Origin: Actinomadura sp. 6K520
GTDB taxonomy: Bacteria; Actinomycetota; Actinomycetes; Streptosporangiales; Streptosporangiaceae
NCBI RefSeq assembly: GCF_004349245.1
Contig: NZ_SMLC01000067.1
Coordinates: 1-36,694 of the forward strand
Direction: 5' to 3'
Length of the DNA: 36,694 nt
Shown here: in pieces, positions 1 through 7,563 of the stretch
How positions within the stretch are numbered: position 1 is the first letter of the stretch
Layout of the letters: every line of letters starts with the position of its first letter
The notes under the pieces: generated by a model
The model's database searches: none
Told to the model about the DNA's origin: nothing
Seen by the model: the letters and a program-made list of their open reading frames with translations, nothing else
Program-made: the position numbers and the translations under genes

Positions 1-1
1 C

Positions 2-307
2 GTCCCGCCCGGCCCCACCCGGATCACCGGCTACGCCCTAGCCGGCGACGACCGAACCGTAGCCCGCGTAGACGTCTCCCTGAACGGCGGCCAAACCTGG
101 ACCCAGGCAGACCTGGACCCGGGCAACGAACAATGGACGTGGCAACACTGGCACGCGACCTTCGACCTCCCCCCAGGCGAAGTCGAGATCACCGCAAGGG
201 CCTGGGACACCACAGGCGCGCTGCAACCCGAGTCCCCGGCCCACCTATGGAACCCAAAGGGCTACGTCAACAACTCCTGGGCCCGCATCCACCTGAACTC
301 CCGCTGA
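2..307 (+). CDS. Sulfite oxidase-type molybdopterin oxidoreductase, C-terminal end (partial)
   Basis: The reading frame is open from base 2 to the TGA at 305-307 and gives the last 101 residues of a protein whose start lies outside the window. Seen: an Ig-like beta domain with RVDVSLNGGQTW, the stretch WQHWHATFDLPPG and the closing segment WNPKGYVNNSWARIHL. This pattern is typical of the C-terminal Mo-co oxidoreductase dimerisation domain of sulfite oxidase, YedY-related and plant nitrate reductase families. The catalytic Mo-binding domain with its cysteine is not visible, so the substrate cannot be named. It converges with the DUF222-HNH gene, with only 15 bases between the two stop codons. 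Some codons such as CTA, ACA and AGG are unusually A-rich for this GC content. Confidence 0.85.
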   Translation, partial: VPPGPTRITGYALAGDDRTVARVDVSLNGGQTWTQADLDPGNEQWTWQHWHATFDLPPGEVEITARAWDTTGALQPESPAHLWNPKGYVNNSWARIHLNSR

Positions 308-322
308 CTCGGGTCCCTGGAC

Positions 323-1783
323 TCACTGGCGTTCTGGGCGGACCAGGTACCAGGCGCCGGACGGGGTGACCCAGATCAGCAGTCCGGCCCAGATTTGGAA
401 GAGCCTCCAGTCGGTGCGCTGCTTCAGTCTGTGGTGGCGCCTGCAGAGAGGTGCAAGGTTGCAGCGGCAGGTGATTCCGGGCCGCCAGGGCACCGTGTGG
501 TCCAGATCGCAGCGGTGCGAGGGCTGGTTGCAGGTGGGGAACACACATGTCGGGTGGCGGGCTTCGACCTCTCGCCGCATCACCGCGGTTGGCCGGTAGC
601 CAGGTCTGCCGTGAACCTCGTCGTCACCCCGGCAGGCCGCGTCGCGGGCGGCTGAGAACTGGCGGTGGATGCGCTGTGCGGCCTGCCGGACGGCGTGCGG
701 TAGTTCGCGCGGTGGGACGCGTCCTTGCACGTGCCTGAGGCGTCGTTCCACCTCGTCCGCCAGGGCCGCGATGCCGGTGTCACCGCCCGGCCCGGTTCGC
801 AGGTCGTGACCCCCGTCCGAGCCAGGGACGGAGCCGCCGGGCACGGCTTCGGTACGGGCGTTCAGTACCGCCTGCCCGGGTGAGGCAACGTCATCACCGC
901 TGGCAGGACAGCCGTTCGCATCCGGCGGGTTGGGGCCCGTCTCGTCGCGCGTCTCGGTGAGCAAGGCACGGATGGCATCGGGCAGTTCGGCGCCGTGCAG
1001 CAGTTGTGCGGCAAGGTCGGCGCGGATCATGGCCAGGGGCCGAGTGTCGCCGTCGGCCTTGATCCCGTGCGCGGCGGCGGTGATCTTGTTGAAGATGGCG
1101 TGGGCGTCCTCGGTGGCCAGGTCGCACAGGGACAGGTCGGCAGTACCGGACGGGGTGTCCCACACCTCCAGCCGCCGGAGCCGGGTCGCCTCCCGCCTGC
1201 GCTCGTCGATCGCTTCGGGGGCGAGGCGCTGCGCGATTCTCCTGATGCGGCGGCGCAGTTGCCCCGTGGTCTGCCCGGACGCCTTCTCCAGCGCGGCGCG
1301 CTCCACCCGCCCGACCACCTCTTCGGGAAGCTGGTCGGTGACGTCGCAGATGACGCGGGCCTTGGCCATGTCGAGTCGTCCGGCGCCGAGCGCCTCCCCC
1401 GTCTGGGCCAGCGGGCCGGTCAGCCGTTCGGCGAGGTGGACCAGGGTGGCGGCGGTGTTGCTCGTAACGGTCAGCGCGGCGGCGACCTCTTCGGTGACCG
1501 ACTCCCGGGCGGACAGGACCCGGTGGTCGGGATCAGTGGAGTCCTCGGCGGTGTGGCGGCGGGTGAGTTCGGCGATCGCGGCCAGTTCCCGGGCCTGCGC
1601 CCACGAGGTCTGCCGCCGGGCCGCCGCCGCGACCTGGAGCAATTCATCGTCGGTCAGATCGTCCAGGCGGTTCTTCTCACCGGACAGGCAGATCGCCAGT
1701 TGCGGACCGGGCGGGAACCACTCCCGATCTTCCCATTCACGCCGATCATTAATGATTGCGTCCGCTGGCGCGAGCATTGACAC
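323..1783 (-). CDS. DUF222 and HNH endonuclease domain protein (13E12 repeat family-like)
   Basis: A 486-aa protein. Residues about 35-330 form the alpha-helical, Arg/Ala-rich DUF222 region, and residues about 413-455 form a C-terminal HNH nuclease fold: CVFPTC, CDLDHTVPW, then NLAPLCRRHHRLK, with paired cysteines and the DH/HH residues expected for a Zn-stabilised HNH site. This architecture is that of the mycobacterial 13E12 repeat family, multi-copy genes often treated as selfish or mobile-associated; the real activity of such proteins is largely unknown. The start is GTG at 1783, with an in-frame ATG two codons later (1777); a GGGGGTGAAC stretch just upstream is a possible ribosome site. 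A TATGAT hexamer on the minus strand at 1816-1821 could be its -10 box, but no good -35 is seen. Confidence 0.85.
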   Translation of the reverse strand: MSMLAPADAIINDRREWEDREWFPPGPQLAICLSGEKNRLDDLTDDELLQVAAAARRQTSWAQARELAAIAELTRRHTAEDSTDPDHRVLSARESVTEEVAAALTVTSNTAATLVHLAERLTGPLAQTGEALGAGRLDMAKARVICDVTDQLPEEVVGRVERAALEKASGQTTGQLRRRIRRIAQRLAPEAIDERRREATRLRRLEVWDTPSGTADLSLCDLATEDAHAIFNKITAAAHGIKADGDTRPLAMIRADLAAQLLHGAELPDAIRALLTETRDETGPNPPDANGCPASGDDVASPGQAVLNARTEAVPGGSVPGSDGGHDLRTGPGGDTGIAALADEVERRLRHVQGRVPPRELPHAVRQAAQRIHRQFSAARDAACRGDDEVHGRPGYRPTAVMRREVEARHPTCVFPTCNQPSHRCDLDHTVPWRPGITCRCNLAPLCRRHHRLKQRTDWRLFQIWAGLLIWVTPSGAWYLVRPERQ

Positions 1784-2283
1784 GAACGTTCACCCCCAAC
1801 CCAAATCCTGCCCCCATCATAATCGACTCCCCCACCAAAACAGGCGGACAATCCAGACACGCCACATTACTGTCACCACCCCTTTCTCACCCCCATCAAA
1901 GCACAGGAAAAGCAGCGCAAAGGCACCAGCTTCAAGAACGCCGACACCAACGCCCCATCCCCGCCGACAGCTCTCCGCGCGAAGCGCGGCACTACCAGCA
2001 CCCCGCACCAAACCCGCAGATGAACACCTCACCCAAACCACCACCGCAACCAACGTGACAGCAACCGTCGACACAGCGGTACAAGCGCACCAACCCACGG
2101 AAGGCACCTCAGCCACCCACCTACAGCGACCGCACAAAACCGATAGAAAACGGACCCCGGCCCCGCCCTAAACAAAAGGGAACCCACCAACGGCCAGCCA
2201 CCAGCAGACCCCCCAACCAACCAACACGAGAGGACCCCACCGGCGGGGCCGGAGAGGTCCCTTCCAGATGGCGGAACGGTGCC
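1784..2283. other. G-poor non-coding stretch, 500 bp
   Basis: No convincing gene is seen. On the plus strand the stretch from about 1785 to 2230 is strikingly poor in G and rich in C and A, unlike the rest of the window. Open frames on either strand here give low-complexity G/T- or C/A-driven peptides (Gly/Val/Trp-rich or Pro/Thr-rich) without domain character. It holds the upstream region of the DUF222-HNH gene and the downstream region of the 147-aa gene. Confidence 0.5.
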
Positions 2284-2727
2284 TCAGTCCGCGACCAGAC
2301 GCGACCCCCACCCACCGGCCGTGTATTCGCGTTGACGGCGGACGACATAACGCCCCGGCGTGCAGCCGGAGGCGCCGTGCTCGGGATGCAGCAGATAGGC
2401 GGGAGCCAATGCCTCGAATACGCCGATGGCAAGGCCACCGGGGTCCGAGACTTGCGTAGTCCAGCGACAGGTTCCGGGGTCGGCGACGAGCGTATGCGGA
2501 TTACCGCCCGCCGCGCCACGGAGCAATTCGACGCCCTCGGCCGGCACTTCCGTCCAGGCGGCATTCGGCCAGACCGACAGCGACACCGACACTACAGAAA
2601 TCGGAATGACGATCAGGTCACCCTGGGCTTGGAGTCCGTCGATGACGGGGATGCTCACCGATTGTTCGAGATGGTCGAGCACGGCGAGCCCGGTCTGCTG
2701 GGAGAGGGACGCGAGAGTCACGGTCAT
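2284..2727 (-). CDS. Conserved hypothetical protein paired with the DUF6745 gene
   Basis: 147 aa. No named domain recognised. The start is ATG at 2727, chosen because GAGGTGA lies 5 nt upstream; the frame is open further up to 2772 but would overlap the DUF6745 gene. Seen: an N-terminal helical stretch, a central hydrophobic segment (IVIPISVVSVSL), a Gly-rich turn (LLRGAAGGNPHTLV), GTCRWTTQV, and a C-terminal motif HPEHGASG..PG.YVVRRQRE ending VAD. I have the impression that this HPEHG/RRQRE tail recurs in actinobacterial proteins encoded beside DUF6745 genes, but cannot verify it here. There are no signal peptide or membrane segments, so it is probably cytosolic. It starts 10 nt after the DUF6745 stop codon and is almost certainly co-transcribed. 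Confidence 0.75.
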   Translation of the reverse strand: MTVTLASLSQQTGLAVLDHLEQSVSIPVIDGLQAQGDLIVIPISVVSVSLSVWPNAAWTEVPAEGVELLRGAAGGNPHTLVADPGTCRWTTQVSDPGGLAIGVFEALAPAYLLHPEHGASGCTPGRYVVRRQREYTAGGWGSRLVAD

Positions 2728-2737
2728 GGAATTCACC

Positions 2738-3817
2738 TCAGGTTCGGCGGACGAGTCGTGAGTACTGATCACCGGACAGCCCGTAGGTCCATCCCGCGGC
2801 GGCGACCGGGTCCTGGATCCCGCCCGGCACGGTCAGCCCGTACCGGCGGCGGTGTCCGTCGCGTTCGGTGGAGCCGTTGACGGCGAGCAGGACCCTGGTC
2901 TGCTCACGGAGGTCGTAGAGCCGCAGTTCCGAGCCGGGGTTACCGGGATCGGGCGCGGTGGCCACGAGCCGCAGCCCCGCCCGGTCGATGTAGTCGCCCC
3001 AGCCGATCTTCTCGATCGCGCATCGCCGGACCTCGATGTTGGTCTCCCGCGTGATCCGTTCGACGTCCGGGTCGTCGATCACCCAGGGCGGTACTTTCGT
3101 GCCGTGCCAGGCATGCACGTCCCAGCCGTCGGCGAATCGGAGTGCGGGGCCGTCCGGGCGGTGCAGCCGTACCTGCCCTTCGTCGCCCCAGATCTCGGTA
3201 TGGATCTCGACGGGCCGCTCGGAGACGACGCAGACGTGTTCGCGCGGCCACCACCAGCCGCAGGACCGGACCAACGTCCCCCAGAGGTCGAGCAGACGGT
3301 TCTGGTCAGGCGTGAAGACCACCCCGGATGTCCGGCGAACCGCGTCGTAGTGGGCGGGCCAGGACGCGCAAAGAGCCGCGTACCAGAAGTCGCTCCGCCT
3401 GCCCGCCTCCTGAACCGACCGGAGTGCCATGGCGACGGTGCTGCGGCCGGATGCCATGATCGGTGCTCGGACCAACTGACCCAACATCGCGTCCAGTGCG
3501 CGGTGACCCCGCATGACGGTGACGTCCAACTGCGCGGTGAGTTCACTGATCAGCCTGCGGAAGCGCACCGGCAGCGGCCAGTCTGCAAGACCGTCCACCG
3601 TCTCGGACGCCCGCAGCCGCAGCCCCGGCGGGACGGTTTCCAGGGCGGCCAGTGGCGAGGCGACCCAGTGAAAACGCGGTGGATCAAGCCCGATCAGCCG
3701 GTACAACTCGGAGATGGCGGCCTCGGCGGCCGCACGGTCGGCGGGCACGGTGGAGAGCAGATGGCCGAGCCATTCCGCACGAATCTCGGCAGCTTCCCGC
3801 TGCGCGAAGACGCTCAC
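2738..3817 (-). CDS. DUF6745 domain-containing protein
   Basis: 359 aa from GTG at 3817. The frame is open up to another GTG at 3904, but the extra 29 residues are Arg/Trp-rich and unlike the family. The family's N-terminal signature (EIRAEWLGHLLSTVPADR followed by AISELYRLIGL) begins near residue 8 with this start. The C-terminal half shows the pattern I associate with DUF6745: RLHRPDGPALRFADGW, HAWHGTKVPPWVI, a helix around NIEVRRCAIEKIG, a terminal ERDGHRRRYGLTVP and AAGWTYGLSGDQY. The biochemical function of the family is not known to me. No signal peptide and no nuclease or ATPase motif are seen. The 147-aa gene follows 10 nt downstream. The 3817 start has no clear ribosome site, whereas a possible leader ORF upstream has a perfect one. 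Confidence 0.75.
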   Translation of the reverse strand: MSVFAQREAAEIRAEWLGHLLSTVPADRAAAEAAISELYRLIGLDPPRFHWVASPLAALETVPPGLRLRASETVDGLADWPLPVRFRRLISELTAQLDVTVMRGHRALDAMLGQLVRAPIMASGRSTVAMALRSVQEAGRRSDFWYAALCASWPAHYDAVRRTSGVVFTPDQNRLLDLWGTLVRSCGWWWPREHVCVVSERPVEIHTEIWGDEGQVRLHRPDGPALRFADGWDVHAWHGTKVPPWVIDDPDVERITRETNIEVRRCAIEKIGWGDYIDRAGLRLVATAPDPGNPGSELRLYDLREQTRVLLAVNGSTERDGHRRRYGLTVPGGIQDPVAAAGWTYGLSGDQYSRLVRRT

Positions 3818-3848
3818 CGGACGAGGGCGGCGACGCCCCTTTCGTAGA

Positions 3849-3941
3849 TCATGGCCAGGATGGTGACAGACCAGGAACCCACCTGTCCACCACTTTCTCG
3901 CCACCCCACCAGAGACGACGGCTTACTGTCGCGGTGTCCAT
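3849..3941 (-). CDS. Possible 30-aa leader ORF upstream of the DUF6745 gene
   Basis: ATG at 3939-3941 is preceded by AAGGAGG with a 5-nt spacer, the best Shine-Dalgarno sequence in this neighbourhood. The frame runs 30 codons (MDTATVSRRLWWGGEKVVDR...) to TGA at 3849-3851, in a different frame from the DUF6745 gene, and stops 31 nt before that gene's proposed GTG start. The peptide carries adjacent tryptophans and no domain. It may be a translated leader controlling the downstream operon, or a remnant of an N-terminus lost by frameshift. Whether it is expressed cannot be judged here. Confidence 0.35.
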   Translation of the reverse strand: MDTATVSRRLWWGGEKVVDRWVPGLSPSWP

Positions 3942-4087
3942 CTGAGCCTCCTTCCGGAGGGTGGGCACGAATCTAAGGCGGCCTAGGGGCTCGGATAAGG
4001 CGTCGTCCCAATGTGGGGGGTGGGAGCTTAGGACGAACCTTGTACATGTCGGGCCAAGACGGGCCCGGCGGGAACAGGGAGACGGAC

Positions 4088-4198
4088 ATGAACCGGCCGG
4101 AGTTCAGCAACGTGATCATCAAGGACCGGGTGCGGGCGCTGCGGGAGGAAGCGAAGAAGGCACAGCGCGTCCGCGTCGCCAAGGCGAGCAAGCGGTGA
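4088..4198 (+). CDS. Small basic protein, 36 aa
   Basis: ATG at 4088 is preceded by GGGAGA at a good distance, and the frame encodes MNRPEFSNVIIKDRVRALRE followed by a Lys/Arg/Ala-rich tail ending KASKR. The sequence predicts one amphipathic, highly charged helix with a strongly basic C-terminus, compatible with nucleic-acid or ribosome binding, but no family is recognised. It is divergent from the DUF6745 unit and followed 40 nt downstream by a terminator-like hairpin, so it looks like a free-standing transcription unit. The frame is open further upstream to 4013, but that extension lacks a ribosome site and is Gly-rich. Confidence 0.55.
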   Translation: MNRPEFSNVIIKDRVRALREEAKKAQRVRVAKASKR

Positions 4199-4237
4199 CG
4201 CCCCCCTCCTGCACGCACGCCGCCTGTCCCCACGCAA

Positions 4238-4263
4238 CGCCCCCGTCCGGAAGGACGGGGGCG
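4238..4263 (+). terminator. Hairpin terminator downstream of the 36-aa gene
   Basis: A perfect 11-bp GC stem (4238-4248 with 4253-4263) with loop GGAA. There is no U-tract, as is usual in high-GC actinomycetes. It lies between the plus-strand 36-aa gene and the end of the minus-strand FAD oxidase gene and may serve both directions. Confidence 0.6.
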
Positions 4264-4298
4264 CTCCTCGTTCCGGCACGGACACCCGGCGCGGACAC

Positions 4299-4332
4299 CC
4301 GTCAGGCATGAACGGCCGTCAGGCATGAACCG
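4299..4332. repeat. 17-nt tandem duplication at the FAD oxidase gene end
   Basis: Two copies of a 17-nt unit (4299-4315 and 4316-4332), 16 of 17 bases identical, containing GTCAGGCATGAAC. The second copy carries the stop codon and last codons (VHA, TGA) of the minus-strand gene, so the gene end is duplicated just beyond its stop. Confidence 0.9.
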
Positions 4333-5704
4333 CCGGGCGGATGTTCTGGTTGGCCTGGAAGAAGTTGCCGGGGTCGTACTCGGCCTTGATCCGCGCGAGC
4401 CTGTCGTAGTGGTCGCCGTACGTGGCCCGGACCCTGTCCTCCCTCTCGTCCGCGCCGATGAAGTTCACGTAGGAACCTCCCATCGAGTGCGGGTGCAGCG
4501 CCTCCCAGTAGTCCACGCACCACTGGCGGATGAGCGCGGCGTTCGCGGGATCGGGGTCGATGCCGACGTAGACGCCCGACCAGAGGGCGTCCCGGTAGCT
4601 CCACGCGGTGTCGTCGGCGCCCATTCGATGGACCGCCCCGTCGATCGGGTAGAGGTGCATGGTCGACAGGGGGGTGGGCAACTCCGAACCGTGCCGAAGA
4701 TGGATCTGGATGGCCTCGTCGCTGATGCGGTCGAAGAAGTCGCCCCGCCAGTACCACTGGAGGCCGGGCGGTAGGAGCTCGTCGAACATGCTCTGGAGCA
4801 TGGGGTACGGCATCGGGGCGGTGAACTGGAACGCGGGACGGCCGGCGTCGTTCACCGGCGCGATGGCGTCGTCCACCCCGTTCGGGTCGCCCGTGTAGCA
4901 CCAGACGACGGCGCACATCTTCCTGCCGTGGAGTTCCTCGGGGAACGGCGGCCCGGGCGGGACGGTGAGGACGGCGAAGAAGCCGTTCAGGTCCTCGGGC
5001 GCCTGGGGCAGGAACTCCCGGTACCACCGCAGGACGTCGGGTATCGCGTCGATCGGCCACGCGGTGATGCCCACCCCGACCGTGTCCACCGGGTGGAGCC
5101 GGTAGGTGAACGAGGTGACGACGCCGAAGTTCCCGCCTCCGCCGCGCAGCGCCCAGAACAGATCGGGTTCGCGCGTCTCGGACGCGGTGACCAGGGAGCC
5201 GTCCGCCAGGACGACGTCGGCGGCGATCAGGTTGTCCACCGTGAGGCCGTACTTGCGGGTGAGGTGGCCGTGGCCGCCGCCGAGCGTGAGGCCGCCCACC
5301 CCGGTCGTCGAGTTGATTCCGGTGGGCGTGGCCAGCCCGAAGCCGTGGGTGGCGTGGTCCAGGTCGTTCAGCAGGCTGCCCCCGCCGACCTCGGCCGTGC
5401 GCGCCTCCGGGTCGACCCGCACCCACCGCATGGGCGACAGGTCGATGGTCACGCCGCCCTCCACCAGGCACAGGCCGGGGCCGCTGTGCCCGCCGCCCCG
5501 GACGGCCGGTGCGGCGCCGACGTCGCGGATCACGCCGATGGCCTCCGCCACGTCCGCGGCGTCGGCGCACCGGACGATGGCGGCGGGACACGTGTCGATC
5601 ATCGCGTTGTAGATCGCGCGGGCCCGCTCGTAGTCCGAGTCCTGCGGTCCGAGGACCGGGCCGCGCAGCGTCGTCCGCATGGATTCCAGAACCGTGGCCT
5701 CCAT
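4319..5704 (-). CDS. FAD-binding oxidase of the berberine-bridge (BBE) type
   Basis: 461 aa from ATG at 5704, supported by GGGAGG at a 5-nt spacing; the frame stays open to 5806, but that part is low-complexity. Residues about 40-210 form the PCMH-type FAD domain. RGGGHSGPG places His73 where this family links FAD covalently, followed by GLTLGGGHGHL and DLFWALRGGGGNFGVV. The second linkage, a cysteine shortly before the LGGG segment in bicovalent enzymes, is absent (ATPTGINSTTGVGG), so a single covalent FAD bond is expected. The C-terminus (YDRLARIKAEYDPGNFF, NQNI) is the BBE domain. Such enzymes oxidise sugars, alkaloids or polyketides with O2; the substrate is unknown. No signal peptide is seen. 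A GMC oxidoreductase gene lies 196 bp upstream on the same strand. Confidence 0.9.
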   Translation of the reverse strand: MEATVLESMRTTLRGPVLGPQDSDYERARAIYNAMIDTCPAAIVRCADAADVAEAIGVIRDVGAAPAVRGGGHSGPGLCLVEGGVTIDLSPMRWVRVDPEARTAEVGGGSLLNDLDHATHGFGLATPTGINSTTGVGGLTLGGGHGHLTRKYGLTVDNLIAADVVLADGSLVTASETREPDLFWALRGGGGNFGVVTSFTYRLHPVDTVGVGITAWPIDAIPDVLRWYREFLPQAPEDLNGFFAVLTVPPGPPFPEELHGRKMCAVVWCYTGDPNGVDDAIAPVNDAGRPAFQFTAPMPYPMLQSMFDELLPPGLQWYWRGDFFDRISDEAIQIHLRHGSELPTPLSTMHLYPIDGAVHRMGADDTAWSYRDALWSGVYVGIDPDPANAALIRQWCVDYWEALHPHSMGGSYVNFIGADEREDRVRATYGDHYDRLARIKAEYDPGNFFQANQNIRPAVHA

Positions 5705-5900
5705 CTGGCCTCCCCCGCCGGGCCGCGGCACACCCCTGGCCTCGCGCGCCCGTGCTGTCGTCGGCCCCGCCGGGCTTCTCCCGGCGGGCGTCCCCACCAG
5801 CATCACCGCACGCTAATCCCGACAAAACCAGACAAAAGGAAAATACAGCGGAGCTACCGCCGTCGCCCCGGCGTGTCACCAACCCGGTGGCCAAGTACAG

Positions 5901-7493
5901 CTAGCGCGGGGCGTTGTCCGGCTTGAGCGGAGTGCGGCCCCGGATCAGGTCCGCGGCGCGCTCGGCGATCGCGATCGTGGGGGCGTTGGTGTTGCCGCGC
6001 GGGACGGCCGGCATCACGGACGCGTCCACCACCCGCAGGCCGTCGACGCCGCGGACGCGCAGCTCGGGGTCGCAGACGGAGTCGCCGGCGCCCATCGCGC
6101 AGGTGCCGACGGGATGGAACAGGGTCGCGACCTGGCGGCGCACGAAGTCCCGGACGGCCCCGTCCGACTCGACCTGCTCGCCGGGCGCCCACTCGCCCCC
6201 GACCAGGGCCGCCAGCGGCCCGGACGCCGCGATCTCCCGCGCCTGGCGGACCCCGGCGACCAGGACGTCCAGGTCGGCCTCGTCCGCGAGGTAGGCGGGG
6301 TCGATCAGGGGCTTGGCATAGGGACTGGCGGAGCGGAGGGTCAGCGAGCCGCGGCTGCCGACGGAGATCGCGGTGACCATGACCGACAGGAGCCGCTCGG
6401 CCACCTCCACGAGCCCCTGCTCGACGAACGGCGTGGGCAGGACGTGGTACTGCAGGTCGGGGGCGGGCAGCCCCTCGACCGTCCGGACGAACCCGCCCGC
6501 CTCGGCGACGTTGGAGGCGTAGGGCCCGCGCCCGAGCGCCTGGTACAGGGCCAGGGAGCGCGCGTTCGCCAGCTCCCACAGGCCCTTGGTGTGGGGCGTG
6601 GCGAACATGACGTTCACGAACGGGTGGTCCTGGAGCCGCTGCCCCACCGGGGAGTCGACCAGGACGTCGATGCCCACCGAGCGCAGGTGGTCGGCGGGCC
6701 CGACGCCGGACAGCATCAGCAGCTGCGGGCTGTTCACCGCGCCGCCGGACACGATGACCTCCGCTCCCGCGCGGGCCAGCATGGTCTCGCCGCGCGCCTC
6801 GTAGCGGACGCCGGTGGCGCGGCCGTCCTCGATCACCACGCGGGTGGCGAGGGCGTCGGTGACGACGGTGAGGTTCGGGCGGTGCCCGATCGGGTGCAGG
6901 TACCCGGCGGCGGCCGACCACCGGCGGCCGCGCTTGTGCGTGACCTGGTAGAAGCCCACGCCGTCCTGCCGCGCGCCGTTGAAGTCGGGGTTCGCGGCCA
7001 GGCCGTACGCCTTGGCCGACTGCACCCAGGCGCGGGTCAGCGGGTGCTTGTAGCGCAGGTCCTCCACGCGCAGCGGCCCGCCGACGCCGTGGTAGGGGAT
7101 GTCGCCGCGCTGCTGGTCCTCGGCGCGGCGGAAGTAGGGCAGCAGGTCCTCGTAGCCCCAGCCGTCGCAGCCGTGGACGTCGCGCCAGGTGTCGTAGTCG
7201 TACCGGGAGCCGCGCACGTAGATCATCGCGTTGGTGGACGAGCTGCCGCCGAGCGTGCGCCCCCGCGGCCAGTACACGCTGCGCCCGGCGGCGTTCTCCT
7301 GCGGGACGGTCGCGTAGTCCCAGTCGTACGGGCCTTTGATCATCCCCGCCACGGCCGCCGGGATGTGGATTTCGGGCGCGTCGTCCGGCGGGCCGGCCTC
7401 CAGCAGCAGGACGGCCACCGACGGGTCCTCGGTCAGCCGGGCGGCGAGAACGCACCCCGCGCTGCCCGCTCCCACGATGATGTAGTCGTACAC
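5901..7493 (-). CDS. GMC family FAD oxidoreductase (choline dehydrogenase-like)
   Basis: 530 aa, starting at GTG 7493 with GGAGG 5 nt upstream. The N-terminal YIIVGAGSAGCVLAARL is the FAD ADP-binding motif, GRTLGGSSSTNAMIYVRG is GMC signature 1 and GGAVNSPQLLMLSGVGP is GMC signature 2. The C-terminal HPVGTCAMG (His460) and NTNAPTIAIAERAADLI (Asn503) supply the usual catalytic His/Asn pair. The family oxidises alcohols (choline, polyethylene glycol, alkanols, glucose); the sequence does not decide the substrate, and no betaine pathway partner lies nearby. The length is typical. The gene is divergent from the adenosyltransferase gene with a 70-bp shared upstream region and could be co-transcribed with the FAD oxidase downstream. 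Confidence 0.92.
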   Translation of the reverse strand: MYDYIIVGAGSAGCVLAARLTEDPSVAVLLLEAGPPDDAPEIHIPAAVAGMIKGPYDWDYATVPQENAAGRSVYWPRGRTLGGSSSTNAMIYVRGSRYDYDTWRDVHGCDGWGYEDLLPYFRRAEDQQRGDIPYHGVGGPLRVEDLRYKHPLTRAWVQSAKAYGLAANPDFNGARQDGVGFYQVTHKRGRRWSAAAGYLHPIGHRPNLTVVTDALATRVVIEDGRATGVRYEARGETMLARAGAEVIVSGGAVNSPQLLMLSGVGPADHLRSVGIDVLVDSPVGQRLQDHPFVNVMFATPHTKGLWELANARSLALYQALGRGPYASNVAEAGGFVRTVEGLPAPDLQYHVLPTPFVEQGLVEVAERLLSVMVTAISVGSRGSLTLRSASPYAKPLIDPAYLADEADLDVLVAGVRQAREIAASGPLAALVGGEWAPGEQVESDGAVRDFVRRQVATLFHPVGTCAMGAGDSVCDPELRVRGVDGLRVVDASVMPAVPRGNTNAPTIAIAERAADLIRGRTPLKPDNAPR

Positions 7494-7551
7494 GGCGGCC
7501 TCCGGAGTCTTTCCGAAACCCTACCGAACGTGCTTCGATGCCCCGCGGCGC

Positions 7552-7563
7552 TAGGGTGCGGCT
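7552..7563 (+). promoter_or_regulatory. Candidate -10 box of a leaderless promoter
   Basis: TAGGGT at 7552-7557 ends six bases before the ATG of the adenosyltransferase gene (7564), and no Shine-Dalgarno sequence precedes that ATG. In actinomycetes this spacing is typical of leaderless transcripts beginning at the A of ATG. No convincing -35 is visible. Confidence 0.5.

Noticed and set aside
1817..2137. 106-codon minus-strand frame in the G-poor gap
   Set aside because: Composition is driven by the G/T-rich strand, no ribosome site and no domain; more likely non-coding.
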